From NCBI GenBank assembly GCA_963780825.1, contig CAWADL010000024.1:1-64000 (forward strand): a stretch of DNA of 64,000 nucleotides. Reading direction: 5' to 3'. Position numbers and translations under genes: made by a program. Shown here piece by piece: positions 17,770-26,692 of this stretch. The DNA is from Roseiarcus sp963780825. GTDB taxonomy: Bacteria; Pseudomonadota; Alphaproteobacteria; Rhizobiales; Beijerinckiaceae. Every line of letters starts with the position of its first letter. Position 1 is the stretch's first letter. The notes beneath the pieces were generated by a model. That model was not told where the DNA came from, did not search any database, and saw nothing but the letters and a program-made list of their open reading frames with translations.

Positions 17770-17842
17770 GGAGCATCGGCCGTGGCGCGTCGGCCTCCAG
17801 GCCGACGATGGCTGGGCCACGTCGGCCTGGAGGCCGACGCTC
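17770..17842. repeat. Bipartite hairpin repeat, family D (copy 3)
   Basis: CGTCGGCCTCCAGGCCGAC and GTCGGCCTGGAGGCCGACGC halves separated by 13 bp. It sits between the lysK stop (17849) and the small membrane-protein start. The outer GGAGC/GCTC ends are present but partly degenerate. Confidence 0.8.
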
Positions 17843-17848
17843 TAGCGC

Positions 17849-19514
17849 TCACGCGGCTTTGACCAATTCGCCATTGAGCGCCCTGGCGATGAGCGCGCGC
17901 GTCTCGGCCACCCCGTAAAGCTGGATGAACGAGCCAAGCCGCGGCCCGCGCTCCTCGCCAAGCAGCACGGCGTAGATCATGTTGAAGAACTCGTTCGAAA
18001 CCCCCGGCCGCTCCGGCGTCGCGCCTTTGGCTTTCATGTCCTGATAGCGCGGCATCGGACGCGCGACATCATATAAAGCGTGTTGGATCGCTTCCGCGCT
18101 CGCGTCCGCCGGCAACGCAGCGAGCAGCGACGAAATCTGTTCAAGCGCCGCCCGCTCGACATCGTCGGCCGCTCGATAGCGCTTCTTCGGCGCCACGAAG
18201 TCGCGGAAATAGGCGCAGGCGTAGCCAACGAGCTTGTCGAGACGCGGATATGTTTCCGGGGAGGCCGTTGGCGCGTAGCGCTTCAAAAAGCCCCAGAGCA
18301 CCGCCGGATTGTCGCTATTGGCCACCGCCGCCAGATTGAGCAGCATGCTGAAGGGAACGCTCGTCGCCGGCCTCGCTGCCATGCGCCAGCGTCTCCGGCG
18401 CCGGCGGCTCGCCGGAATGGATGTGCCAGACCGGATTGCCGAGCCGCTCCTTCCATTCCTGGCGGGGATAGGCGTCGAGGAAGCGCAGATAGTCGTCGAC
18501 CGCGCGCGGAATGACGTCGAAATGCAGCTTCTTCGCCGCCAGCGGGCTCGGGAACATGAACAGCGCCAGGCTCTCGGGGCTCGCGTAGGTCAGCCATTCG
18601 TCGATCGTCAGGCCGTTGCCCTTCGACTTCGAAATCTTCTCGCCCTTCTCGTCGAGGAACAGTTCGTAGTTGAACCCCTCGGGCGGCTCGGCGCCGAGCG
18701 CGCGCACGATGCGCGACGAGAGTTTGACCGAATCGATCAGATCCTTGCCCGCCATCTCATAATCGACCTTCAGCGCATACCAGCGCATCGCCCAATCCGG
18801 CTTCCATTGCAGCTTGGCGTGGCCGCCGGTGACGGGCGTCTCGAACTCTTCGCTTGTTTGTGGATCGCGCCAGCGGATGACGCCCTTGTCCGCGTCCATG
18901 CCGGTCAGCGGAACCTGCATGACCACGCGGGTGACCGGATGGATCGGCAGGAACGGCGAATAGGTCGCCGCGCGCTCCTCGCGAAGCGACGGCAGCATTA
19001 TCTGCTGGACCTGCTCAAAATGCCGCAGCATGTGCAACAGCGCCGTGTCGAAGCGGCCGGCCTTATAATAATCGGTCGAGGAGGCGAACTCGTAGTCGAA
19101 GCCGAATCCATCGAGGAAACGGCGCAGCATCGCGTTGTTGTGCGCGGCGAAACTTTCGTATTCGCCGAACGGGTCGGGAACCTCGGTCAGCGGCTTGCCG
19201 AGGTTTTGCAAGACGAGTTCGCGGTTCGGGATATTGTCAGGCGCCTTACGAAGGCCGTCCATGTCGTCGGAGAAAGCCAGCAGCCGCGTCTTGACGCTAT
19301 CGTTGGTCAGCACGCGGAAGGCGTGGCGCACCATGGTCGTGCGCGCGACCTCGCCGAACGTGCCGATATGCGGCAGGCCCGAGGGACCGTAGCCGGTCTC
19401 GAACAATACCTCGCTCTGCCCGGTGCGTTCGACGCGCGCAACGAGCTTTCTGGCCTCCTCGAACGGCCAGGCCTTTGACGCCTCGGCTGCAGCGCGAAGC
19501 GCGGGGTCGAACAT
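17849..19514 (-). CDS. lysK: Lysyl-tRNA synthetase, class I, frameshifted
   Basis: Charges tRNA-Lys. Unlike the common class II LysRS, this is the archaeal-type class I enzyme kept by many alphaproteobacteria. From ATG 19514 (MFDPALRAAAEASKAWPF), the HIGH-type motif is GLPHIGTFGE (about residue 50) and the KMSKS-type motif is KISKSKGNG (about 290). About 180 C-terminal residues (MLLNLAAVANSDNPAVLWGF onward) are in another frame, with the break at about 18345-18395. Joined length, about 555 aa, is normal, so the break is likely a base-call error in an essential gene. Confidence 0.93.
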
Positions 19515-19807
19515 GAAGTGTCCTTGAAAACCGGAGGGCGCATACGCCGTAGGCCGGCGCATGTCAGTCCTCTGAATAAAAATCAACGCGCCGAAGTCAA
19601 CCGATTTGGCGCCCGCTGCACCTGGCATAGCGCGCCAGCATCCGATTCCGCCACGCGCTCGCGGCCCATCGACGAACGACCTTGCACACGCTTGTACAGT
19701 CAACTAGATGTTAACGTCGTTGACACGTTCGACCACGTTGCCATGTGAAAGCCCACGAGATCGGGGAGGCCACGTCGACGGCTCGGACGTCATCCAGGGA
19801 GGGCGCC

Positions 19808-20092
19808 ATGCGCATGAAAACAGCAATCGTGGCGGTATTGGCGATCATCGCGGGTTCGATGGCGCTTCCATCGGACGGCTATGCGCAAAACTGTAGAGCG
19901 TTGCGTTGGGCCTGCGAAAACAAGGGAGAACTCGGTCTGGAGGGGGCAGGCACCTGCCGGAGATATCGTGAGGAATGCGGCGGTCACGAACATAACCGAT
20001 GCGACGAGTTGCGTTATGCTTGCGAGCACAAGGATGAACTGGGTTTGGAGGGCGCCGGGACCTGCCGGCGCTACAGAGAAACCTGCGGGTAA
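19808..20092 (+). CDS. Small secreted Cys-rich protein with two internal repeats
   Basis: A 94-aa protein from ATG 19808, preceded by a good ribosome site (GGGAGG, 19798-19803). A signal peptide (MRMKTAIVAVLAIIAGSMA, cut near YAQ-NC) is followed by two copies of a 30-residue unit, C-x2-LR-x-ACE-x-K-x-ELGLEGAGTCRRYRE-x-CG, four Cys each. Eight Cys in 70 residues suggest a disulfide-bonded periplasmic protein. A possible promoter TTGACA-N17-ATGTGA lies at 19720-19748 (poor -10). I know similar short proteins only as uncharacterised; function unknown. Confidence 0.75.
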   Translation: MRMKTAIVAVLAIIAGSMALPSDGYAQNCRALRWACENKGELGLEGAGTCRRYREECGGHEHNRCDELRYACEHKDELGLEGAGTCRRYRETCG

Positions 20093-20219
20093 GCGCTATC
20101 GATGCACGCAGGGCTGTCTTTTTCCGCCGTCGTGATGGACGACATTCGGCGGCCTTCAGGGTAAGGCTGCGGCGCCGCTGACTTCGTCGGCTCGTCGCAG
20201 CAGCCTGTCAGGATTGCCC

Positions 20220-21032
20220 ATGATCGACGCGCTCGAACTCAATCGGCTCAATTGGGACGAACGCGCGATCATCCACGCGCGCGACACCACAGGCGCCTAT
20301 CAGCTCGATCGCTTCCGCGCCGGCGAGGATGCGCTGCATTCCCTCGAGGCCGCCGAACTTGGCGACATTGCGGGAATGCGCGTGCTGCATTTGCAGTGCC
20401 ACATTGGGCGCGACACCCTTTGCCTCGTCCGGCGAGGCGCGATCGCGACAGGTCTCGATTTCTCAAGCGCAGCGCTCGACGTGGCGCGGCGGTTGGCGAG
20501 CGAGACCGGGTTGAACGCGACGTTTGTGGAAGGCCCTGTCGATCAAGCGCCCGAGCTGACCCCGGGTCCCTTCGATCTCGTCTTCACCACTTGGGGAACG
20601 ATCTGCTGGCTGCCGGACATTTTCGCGTGGGCGAAGGTTATAGCCTCGGTCTTGCGGCCCGGCGGCGAGCTTTATTTTGCCGACGCGCATCCCGGCTTCT
20701 TGGCGTTTGAGGAAATCGAAGGCCGAATGGCGCTCACCTATGATTTCCAGACGCCGGCGGACCGACCGCTGGCGTTCACGGAAGCGACGACCTACACGGG
20801 CGATCCGCAGATCATGGTCCATCAGGCGACGCGGAATTGGATTCATTCGCTCTCTTCGATTTTGGGCGCGCTGATGTCCGCGGGGATGACGATCACTATG
20901 TTTCGCGAGCACGAAATTCTGCCCTGGCAGGGTCTGCCGAGCCTCGTACCCGGCCCAGAGAGGTTCTGGAAATTGCCTGAAGGTTTTCCGCGCATGCCCC
21001 TGGCGTTCTCGCTGCGCGCGAGAAAAAACTGA
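20220..21032 (+). CDS. Class I SAM-dependent methyltransferase
   Basis: About 270 aa from ATG 20220 with AGGA 7 bp upstream. Motif I reads VLHLQCHIGRDTLCLVRRG (Gly-rich loop altered, with His-Ile-Gly-Arg), then TGLDFSSAALDVARRLA for the acidic ribose contact, FDLVFTTWGTICWLPD and ASVLRPGGELYFADAHP for motifs II and III. Substrate unknown. The stop is 1 bp before prmA, so the two are probably cotranscribed. Confidence 0.85.
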   Translation: MIDALELNRLNWDERAIIHARDTTGAYQLDRFRAGEDALHSLEAAELGDIAGMRVLHLQCHIGRDTLCLVRRGAIATGLDFSSAALDVARRLASETGLNATFVEGPVDQAPELTPGPFDLVFTTWGTICWLPDIFAWAKVIASVLRPGGELYFADAHPGFLAFEEIEGRMALTYDFQTPADRPLAFTEATTYTGDPQIMVHQATRNWIHSLSSILGALMSAGMTITMFREHEILPWQGLPSLVPGPERFWKLPEGFPRMPLAFSLRARKN

Positions 21033-21033
21033 C

Positions 21034-22164
21034 ATGCTCGAAGGCCTGCCGCCGAACAATGCCGCGCATGTGATGCGCTTGACCCTCGACGAGGCGCGCG
21101 CCCGCGCCGTCGCTGACCTGATGGTCGAGAGTTTCGAGCCGGCCGAGGCGGCGTCCACCGCCTTTGAGACCGAGACGCCGTGGCCAGGCGGCGGGAAGGC
21201 CTGGGCGGTGGAGGTCTATTTCGGCTTCGAGCCCGACGAGGAGGGCCTGCGTGAACTCGTAGCCGCCGCTGCGGGGGATGAAGCCGCCGCGGCTGCGGAA
21301 TTCGGTCTCACAGCCAAGCAGGATTGGGTCGCGAACGCGCTGGCCGGATTGAAGCCCGTGCGCGCCGGCCGCTTCGTCGTCCACGGCGCCCACGATCGCG
21401 ACAAAGTTGGCGCGAGCGATGTCGGTATCGAGATCGAGGCGGGGCTCGCCTTCGGCACGGGCCATCACGGGACCACGCGCGGCTGCCTGCTCCATCTCGA
21501 CCGCCTGCTGAAACGCCGCCGCCCCGTGCGCGTGCTCGATGTCGGCTGCGGCGCTGGCGTGCTGGCGATCGCCGCCGCACGTGTGTTGCGAAGCAAGGTT
21601 TGGCTCGGCGACATCGATCCGGTGGCGGTGCAGGTCGCCAACGAAAACGCGTCGCTCAACGGGGCGCGGGCCTGGACGAAGGCGCTGGTTTCGCGCGGCG
21701 TCGAGAACCGGGCGCTGCGCGAGGGGGCGCCTTACGATCTCGTGTTCGCCAATATCCTCGCCAAACCGCTGCGCTTGCTGGCGCCATCGCTGGCGCGCGT
21801 AATGAGCGGCGAGGGCGAGGCGATCGTGTCGGGGCTGCTGCTAGCTGACGTTCCCGGCGTGCTCGCGGCTTGGCGCGCGCAGGGGTTTTATCTGAGGGAG
21901 CGGATCGACCTGGAAGGGTGGGCGAGCTTGCGGTTAGGCGAGGTGACTGTCCTCGTGTCCTTTGTGTCTCCTTTGTGCCTTGGTGGTGAAAGGCTTTCAC
22001 CACCAAGGCACAAAGGAGACACAAAGAACACAAAGCAGCCCGGTCAGAAAATCTCCGGCTCCGGCACGGCCGCTCCGAAATCGGTGCGCAGGAAATCCAG
22101 GTCGCAGCCCTGGTCCGCCTGCTCGATATGCTGCGAGAACATCCAGCCATATCCGCGCTCATAG
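21034..22164 (+). CDS. prmA: Ribosomal protein L11 methyltransferase with a repeat-derived C-terminal tail
   Basis: Methylates ribosomal protein L11. Features: FGTGHHGTTRGCL (about residue 145), VLDVGCGAGVLAIAAA (motif I), GDIDPVAVQVANENA, and VFANILAKPLRLLAP (NPPF-like catalytic loop). PrmA normally ends close to GWASLRL (about residue 298). Here the frame continues about 78 more codons through a 65-bp perfect hairpin (21961-22025) and into the antisense of the dehydratase gene. The tail is therefore almost surely not ancestral; it arises from repeat insertion, a lost stop, or an indel error. Confidence 0.9.
   Translation: MLEGLPPNNAAHVMRLTLDEARARAVADLMVESFEPAEAASTAFETETPWPGGGKAWAVEVYFGFEPDEEGLRELVAAAAGDEAAAAAEFGLTAKQDWVANALAGLKPVRAGRFVVHGAHDRDKVGASDVGIEIEAGLAFGTGHHGTTRGCLLHLDRLLKRRRPVRVLDVGCGAGVLAIAAARVLRSKVWLGDIDPVAVQVANENASLNGARAWTKALVSRGVENRALREGAPYDLVFANILAKPLRLLAPSLARVMSGEGEAIVSGLLLADVPGVLAAWRAQGFYLRERIDLEGWASLRLGEVTVLVSFVSPLCLGGERLSPPRHKGDTKNTKQPGQKISGSGTAAPKSVRRKSRSQPWSACSICCENIQPYPRS
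21961..22025. repeat. Perfect 65-bp hairpin repeat with 32-bp arms
   Basis: Left arm 21961-21992 (TTTGTGTCTCCTTTGTGCCT...) and right arm 21994-22025 are exact reverse complements around one base. It lies at the convergent end of prmA and the dehydratase gene, within the prmA reading frame. The AT-richer sequence differs from its surroundings. It could terminate transcription from both sides. Confidence 0.95.
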
Positions 22165-23771
22165 CGCGGCTTCGGCGGCGTCCAGGCGGCGCGGCGGGCG
22201 GCGAGCTCCTCTTCGCTGACCTCCAGATTGAGCGTCCGCGCCGGCACGTCCAACGAAATCCGGTCGCCCGTTTTCACCAACGCCAGCGGCCCGCCGATAT
22301 GCGACTCCGGCGAGACATGCAGCACACAGGCGCCGTAAGCCGTGCCGCTCATCCGCGCATCCGAGATGCGCAGCATATCGCGCACGCCTTGTTTGATCAG
22401 CTTTTTCGGGATCGGCAGCGCCCCCCATTCCGGCATGCCCGGACCGCCGAGCGGCCCCGCCTCGCGCAACACCAGCACATGGTCCGGCGTCACGTCGAGA
22501 TCCTCACGATCAATCGCCGCCTTCAGCGCCGGATAATTGTCGAACACCAGCGCCGGCCCCGAGTGCGTCAGCAAATGCGGCGCGGCGGCCGACGGTTTGA
22601 TCACACAGCCGTTCGGCGCCAGGTTGCCGCGCAGCACCGCCAGCGCGCCTTCGGCGTAGATCGGCTTGTCGAGCGGGCGGATCACGTCGTCGTTGTAGAC
22701 TTCGGCGTGCTCCAGCGTCTCCGCCCAGGTCTGTCCGGAGACATTCGTAAGGCTCAGGTGCAGAAAAGGTTTCAGCCGCGACATCAGCCCGAGCAAACCG
22801 CCGGCGTAGTAGAAATCCTCCATCAGATATTTGTCGCCGCTTGGGCGGATGTTGGCGAGCACCGGGATTTTGCGGCTCGCCGCGTCGAAATGATCGAGGT
22901 CGATCGCCCATCCCGCGCGCCGCGCCATCGCGATGATGTGGATCACGGCATTCGTCGAGCAACCCATCGCCATCGCGACGGTGATGGCGTTGTGAAAGGC
23001 CCGTTCGGTCTGGATCTTGTCGGGCGTCATCCCCTCGCGCACCATCTCGACGATGCGCCGGCCCGACGCCGAGCACATGCGGATGTGATTGGAGTCGGCG
23101 GCCAGGATCGACGAAGCGCCCGGCAGCGACATGCCGATCACGTCGGCGAGCGCCGTCATGGTCGAGGCGGTGCCCATCGTCATGCAGACGCCGTAGGAGC
23201 GGGCGATGCCCTCCTCGATCTCCTGCGTATCGCGCTCCGTGACGGTCCCGGCGCGGCGCTCTTCCCAATATTTGATCGTGTCCGACCCCGAGCCCAGCAC
23301 GCGGCCCTTCCAATTGCCGCGCAGCATCGGGCCGGCGGGGACGTAGATCGAAGGAACGCCCGCGCTGGTCGCGCCCAACAGCAGGCCCGGCGTCGTCTTG
23401 TCGCAACCGCCCATCAGCACCGCGCCGTCGACCGGATGCGAGCGGATCAGCTCCTCGGTCTCCATCGCGAGGAAATTGCGGTAGAGCATCGTCGTCGGCT
23501 TGACCTCGACCTCGGACAGCGAGATCGCCGGCAATTCGATCGGAAAGCCGCCCGCCTGCAACACGCCGCGTTTGACGTCTTCGACGCGCGTCTTGAAATG
23601 CGCGTGACATTGGTTGATGTCGGACCAGGTGTTGATGATGCCGATGACCGGGCGGCCCTGATACTCGCTCCTTTCGTAGCCCATCTGCGCCATGCGCGAA
23701 CGCTGGCCGAAGGAGCGGAAATCGTCGGGATCGAACCAGCGGGTCGAGCGGGGGTTGGGCTTTGGGGTCAT
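22044..23771 (-). CDS. IlvD/Edd-family dehydratase, probably sugar-acid (L-arabinonate-type)
   Basis: About 575 aa from ATG 23771 (MTPKPNPRSTRWFDPDDFRS). The N-terminus RWFDPDDFRSFGQRSRMAQM and IINTWSDINQCHAHF is typical of the aldonic-acid branch (L-arabinonate dehydratase and relatives) and not of IlvD proper. Fe-S/metal residues appear in MGGCDKTTPG and CMTMGTASTM, and the catalytic-loop DARMSGTAYGACVLHVSPE is near the C-terminus. These enzymes remove water to give 2-keto-3-deoxy acids. No other sugar-catabolic genes are adjacent, so the substrate is open. Confidence 0.85.
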   Translation of the reverse strand: MTPKPNPRSTRWFDPDDFRSFGQRSRMAQMGYERSEYQGRPVIGIINTWSDINQCHAHFKTRVEDVKRGVLQAGGFPIELPAISLSEVEVKPTTMLYRNFLAMETEELIRSHPVDGAVLMGGCDKTTPGLLLGATSAGVPSIYVPAGPMLRGNWKGRVLGSGSDTIKYWEERRAGTVTERDTQEIEEGIARSYGVCMTMGTASTMTALADVIGMSLPGASSILAADSNHIRMCSASGRRIVEMVREGMTPDKIQTERAFHNAITVAMAMGCSTNAVIHIIAMARRAGWAIDLDHFDAASRKIPVLANIRPSGDKYLMEDFYYAGGLLGLMSRLKPFLHLSLTNVSGQTWAETLEHAEVYNDDVIRPLDKPIYAEGALAVLRGNLAPNGCVIKPSAAAPHLLTHSGPALVFDNYPALKAAIDREDLDVTPDHVLVLREAGPLGGPGMPEWGALPIPKKLIKQGVRDMLRISDARMSGTAYGACVLHVSPESHIGGPLALVKTGDRISLDVPARTLNLEVSEEELAARRAAWTPPKPRYERGYGWMFSQHIEQADQGCDLDFLRTDFGAAVPEPEIF

Positions 23772-23796
23772 CAATTCCTCTCTCCAACCAATCAAT

Positions 23797-23946
23797 CGTC
23801 ATTGCGAGCGAAGCGAAGCAATCCAGCGCTCTCGGCGATGCTCGGCTGGGCGCGTTCGCACCGGTGGCGGCTTGAACCTTCTACCCACCCGGCGCCCGAG
23901 GAGTCTGGCCCCAGCGCTGGATTGCTTCGCTTCGCTCGCAATGACG
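23797..23946. repeat. Inverted repeat, family A (copy 1)
   Basis: Arms CGTCATTGCGAGCGAAGCGA... (from 23797) and its reverse complement (to 23946) enclose about 80 bp. This GTCATTGCGAGCGAAGCGAAGCAATCC element is a common intergenic repeat in this order. Three more copies are at 40384, 51038 and 61401. Confidence 0.9.
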
Positions 23947-23949
23947 GGG

Positions 23950-25416
23950 TCACCGGAACGGCGGCTCATCAAAACTGCGCAGCTTGCGCGAATGCAGCGC
24001 CGCGTCGCTTCGCTGCAGCAACTGCAGCGCCGCGATGCCGATCTGCAGATGCTCGCCGATCGCCCGCTCATAGAAGGCATTCGCCGCGCCCGGCAGTTTG
24101 ATCTCGCCATGCAGCGGCTTGTCGGAAACGCACAGCAGCGTCCCGTAGGGCACGCGCATGCGGAAACCCTTGCGTCGCGATCGTCGCCGACTCCATGTCG
24201 ACGGCGATCGCGCGCGACAGATTGAACCGCCGTCGCTCTTGCGTCCAGCGCAGCTCCCAATTGCGATCGTCGTAGGTGACCACGGTGCCGGTGCGCACCC
24301 GCCGCTTCAGCGCCTCGCCCCGATCGCCGGTGACGTTCGCAACCGCTTCCTGCAACGCGACCTGCACTTCGGCGAGCGCGGGGATCGGCACATCGGGCGG
24401 CACGGCTTCGTCGAGGATGTGGTCCTGCCGCAGATAGGCGTGCGCGAGCACGTAATCGCCGATCATCTGCGACTGCCGGAGCCCCGCGCAATGCCCGACC
24501 ATCAACCAGCAATGCGGCCGCAGCACCGCGATATGGTCGGTGATGTTCTTCGCGTTCGCCGGTCCGACGCCGATATTGACCAGGCTGACGCCGTTCCCGT
24601 CCTTGCGCACGACATGATAGGCCGGCATCTGGAAGCGGTGCCAGACGACGCCCGCAAGCCGCGCCTCGATCTCCGCGGGCTGGGCGGTGGCGTCGATCGA
24701 CACGTTGCCCGGCATCACCAGCTTGACCACATCAGGGTCGCTGCGCAGTTGCTCCAGCCCCCAGCGCACGAACTGATCGACATAGCGATGATAGTTGGTC
24801 AGCAGCACCCAGCGCTGCATCTCGCGCCAATCGGAGCCGGTATAGTGCACCAGCCGCCGCAGCGAATAGTCGACGCGCGCGGCGTCGAACAGCGCCAGCG
24901 GCCGCTCGGCGCCGGGGCGGATTTCGAAATGCCCGTCGGCGATTTCGTCGCCGATCACCGCGAGCGACGGCGTCGGAAAATGCCGCGCCAGATCGGCGGC
25001 GGTGGCGCCGCCGCGCCCGAGTTCGTCGCCGCTCTCGAACACGTAAGGATAGGCGATCTCCTGGCCGCCGGTCCCGACTTCCATCTCGGCGCCGAATTCG
25101 GAGACCAGTGGCTCGAGTTGCTCCAGCAGATAGGCGCGGAATTCGGCGGGCTGCGTGACCGTCGTCGAATAGACCCCAGCCGTCGAGAATTTGGCGAAAG
25201 CGCGTGCGTTCGACGGCGGCGGTCCCTCGGGGCGATAGGTTACGCGCAGCCGCGGATAGCGGAACCGCGCCCGCTCGTCCGGCGACGGCGCGACGCCGCT
25301 GCGCAGAAACCGCTCGACCGCATTCGCGCAGCGACGACGACGGCGTCGTCGTAGCGCCTGGCCAGCATGTCGACCGCCTCGGCCGGCGTCGCGGGTTTGT
25401 CCACCGTGGCGGTCAA
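23950..25416 (-). CDS. amn: AMP nucleosidase, two frameshifts
   Basis: Splits AMP to adenine and ribose 5-phosphate. From TTG 25416 the first 30 aa (TATVDKPATPAEAVDMLARR) are in one frame. The body (from VERFLRSGVAPSPDERARFR) is in a second, with a break near 25325. The last 70 aa (MRVPYGTLLCVSDKPLHGEI) are in a third, with a break near 24165. Body motifs include GTGGQEIAYPYVFESGDEL, LVNIGVGPANAKNITDHIAVL, MVGHCAGLRQSQMIGDYVLA and the purine-site AIAVDMESATIATQGF. Total about 488 aa, the usual length. Lies with RidA near purine-degradation genes on the other strand. Confidence 0.9.
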
Positions 25417-25428
25417 AGGCGGCTCTCC

Positions 25429-25783
25429 TCAGGGTTTGGCGGCGATGCAGACGATCTCGACCGTGAATTGCGGCGCGGCGAGTTTGGCTTCGACCGTCGC
25501 GCGCGCCGGCGTATGCCCCGGCGCGACCCAGGCTTCCCAGGCTGCGTTCATCTCGGCGAAGGTCGAGATGTCGGTGAGATAGATCGTCGTCGACAGCAGA
25601 CTGCGTCTTGTCGGAGCCGGCCTGCGCCAACAGGCCGTCGATGATGCCGAGAATGTCCCGCGTCTGCTCGGTGACCGAGCCGCCGGCCGCCTTGTTGGCG
25701 ACCTGACCGGCCAGATAGATCGTATCGCCGTGGACAACCGCGGCCGACATGCGCGGTCCGACGCCGATGCGTTGAATGGTCAT
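25429..25783 (-). CDS. RidA-family (YjgF/YER057c/UK114) protein, frameshifted
   Basis: Deaminates reactive enamine/imine intermediates in known members. From ATG 25783: MTIQRIGVGPRMSAAVVHGD, TIYLAGQVANKA, then a break near 25600-25612, then TTIYLTDISTFAEMNAAWEA and ARATVEAKLAAPQFTVEIVC. The second part keeps the conserved Arg of the active site (PARATVEA). Joined, about 117 aa, normal for RidA. The exact subfamily is not clear. 12 bp upstream of amn on the same strand. Confidence 0.85.
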
Positions 25784-25793
25784 GCTGCTCCCC

Positions 25794-26318
25794 TTAGACG
25801 AATGCGAACCCGGGCACGGCCCCGAGATAATCGCGCTTGCCGACATCGACGCCGGCGTAGCGCAGGAGATCGTAGGCCGTCGTCAGATGGAAATAGTAGT
25901 TCGGCAGCACGAAATGCAGCAGATAATTGTCGCCGCGCATCTTGGCTTTCTGCGGTCCGATGGGAAGCAGGATTTCGCGCTCCGCGCCGGCTTCGAGCGC
26001 CGCCTTGTCGATCGTCGCGATGAACGCGAGGGTCTTTTCCATGCGCGCCTTCAGTTCGTCGAGCGTCTTCTCGGTGTCCTCGAAGCGCGGCGGATCCATC
26101 CCGGCGAGCCGCGCCGAGCTGTTCTTGGCCTGATCGCAAAAGCTCTGCACTTGGCGCGGGAATGGCATCATGTTCGGGCGAAGCCGCAGGGTCATATAGA
26201 CGGAAGGATCGAATTTGGACTGCTCGGCGTGCGCGATCGCCTTGTCGAGGATCAGCGAGAAGGCGGTGATCGTCACCTGGAAGGCGCCAACGCTGGATTG
26301 ATAGACGGAAAGGCTCAT
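25794..26318 (-). CDS. DUF1993-family protein
   Basis: A 174-aa protein from ATG 26318. MSLSVYQSSVGAFQVTITAF, the LRPNMMPFPRQVQSFCDQAK segment and LPNYYFHLTTAYDLLRYAGV match DUF1993, a four-helix DinB-like fold. Function unknown; DinB-like proteins often bind a metal through three His, but here only scattered His (LLHFVL, YYFHLTT) are seen. Heads the ridA-amn run with 10 bp to ridA. Confidence 0.85.
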   Translation of the reverse strand: MSLSVYQSSVGAFQVTITAFSLILDKAIAHAEQSKFDPSVYMTLRLRPNMMPFPRQVQSFCDQAKNSSARLAGMDPPRFEDTEKTLDELKARMEKTLAFIATIDKAALEAGAEREILLPIGPQKAKMRGDNYLLHFVLPNYYFHLTTAYDLLRYAGVDVGKRDYLGAVPGFAFV

Positions 26319-26451
26319 GGGGTTCCCTCGCGCGCAACGCGAATCAGGCCTCGGCCAAGCGCGTTGCCGCCGGCGACCGAGCCGCGCAAGTTGCACATAA
26401 CGGGGGGTGAATTCAACTTCGTGACGGGAAGCGGAGCGGCGGCTTGAGGTC

Positions 26452-26573
26452 TCCCTCCCCCCTTGTGGGGGAGGGCCGGGGTGGGGGGTAGCCGCAAGCG
26501 CCGCGCTATTCGGATGGCTGCCTCCAAGCCGAACCGCCCCCCTCCCTAACCCTCCCCCACAAGGGGGGAGGGA
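26452..26573. repeat. Inverted repeat, family C (copy 1)
   Basis: The outer arms TCCCTCCCCCCTTGTGGGGG and its reverse complement enclose a GGTAGCCGCAAGCG-type core. A second copy at 42199-42321 lies in the opposite orientation and shares the outer arms and the CGGTTCGGCTTGGA segment. It occupies the gap between the divergent DUF1993 gene and puuD. Confidence 0.9.
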
Positions 26574-26692
26574 ACGCGCTACGTCCTGAAAGCTTGCGAT
26601 CTCTCCGATCGCCCTCGCTAAAGCGACCGGTTTGGCGCTCGGCATGGCGCCGACTATGCTTTATCCGGAGCGCATCGCTGAGGGGTCATCGT

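Noticed and set aside
18309..19478. A 389-codon + strand frame antisense to lysK
   Set aside because: Composition typical of antisense GC-rich frames; the opposite strand encodes clear class I LysRS motifs.
22510..23802. A 430-codon minus frame overlapping the dehydratase in another phase
   Set aside because: Arg-rich out-of-phase shadow; the dehydratase frame keeps all family motifs without a break.
23797..23946. Possible CRISPR or transposon end
   Set aside because: Only one inverted pair, no regularly spaced direct repeats and no transposase; the same element occurs between other genes as a hairpin repeat.
22128..24101. A 657-codon + strand frame antisense to the dehydratase
   Set aside because: Arg/His/Asp-rich with no domain pattern; it is the complement of a well-conserved gene in GC-rich DNA.
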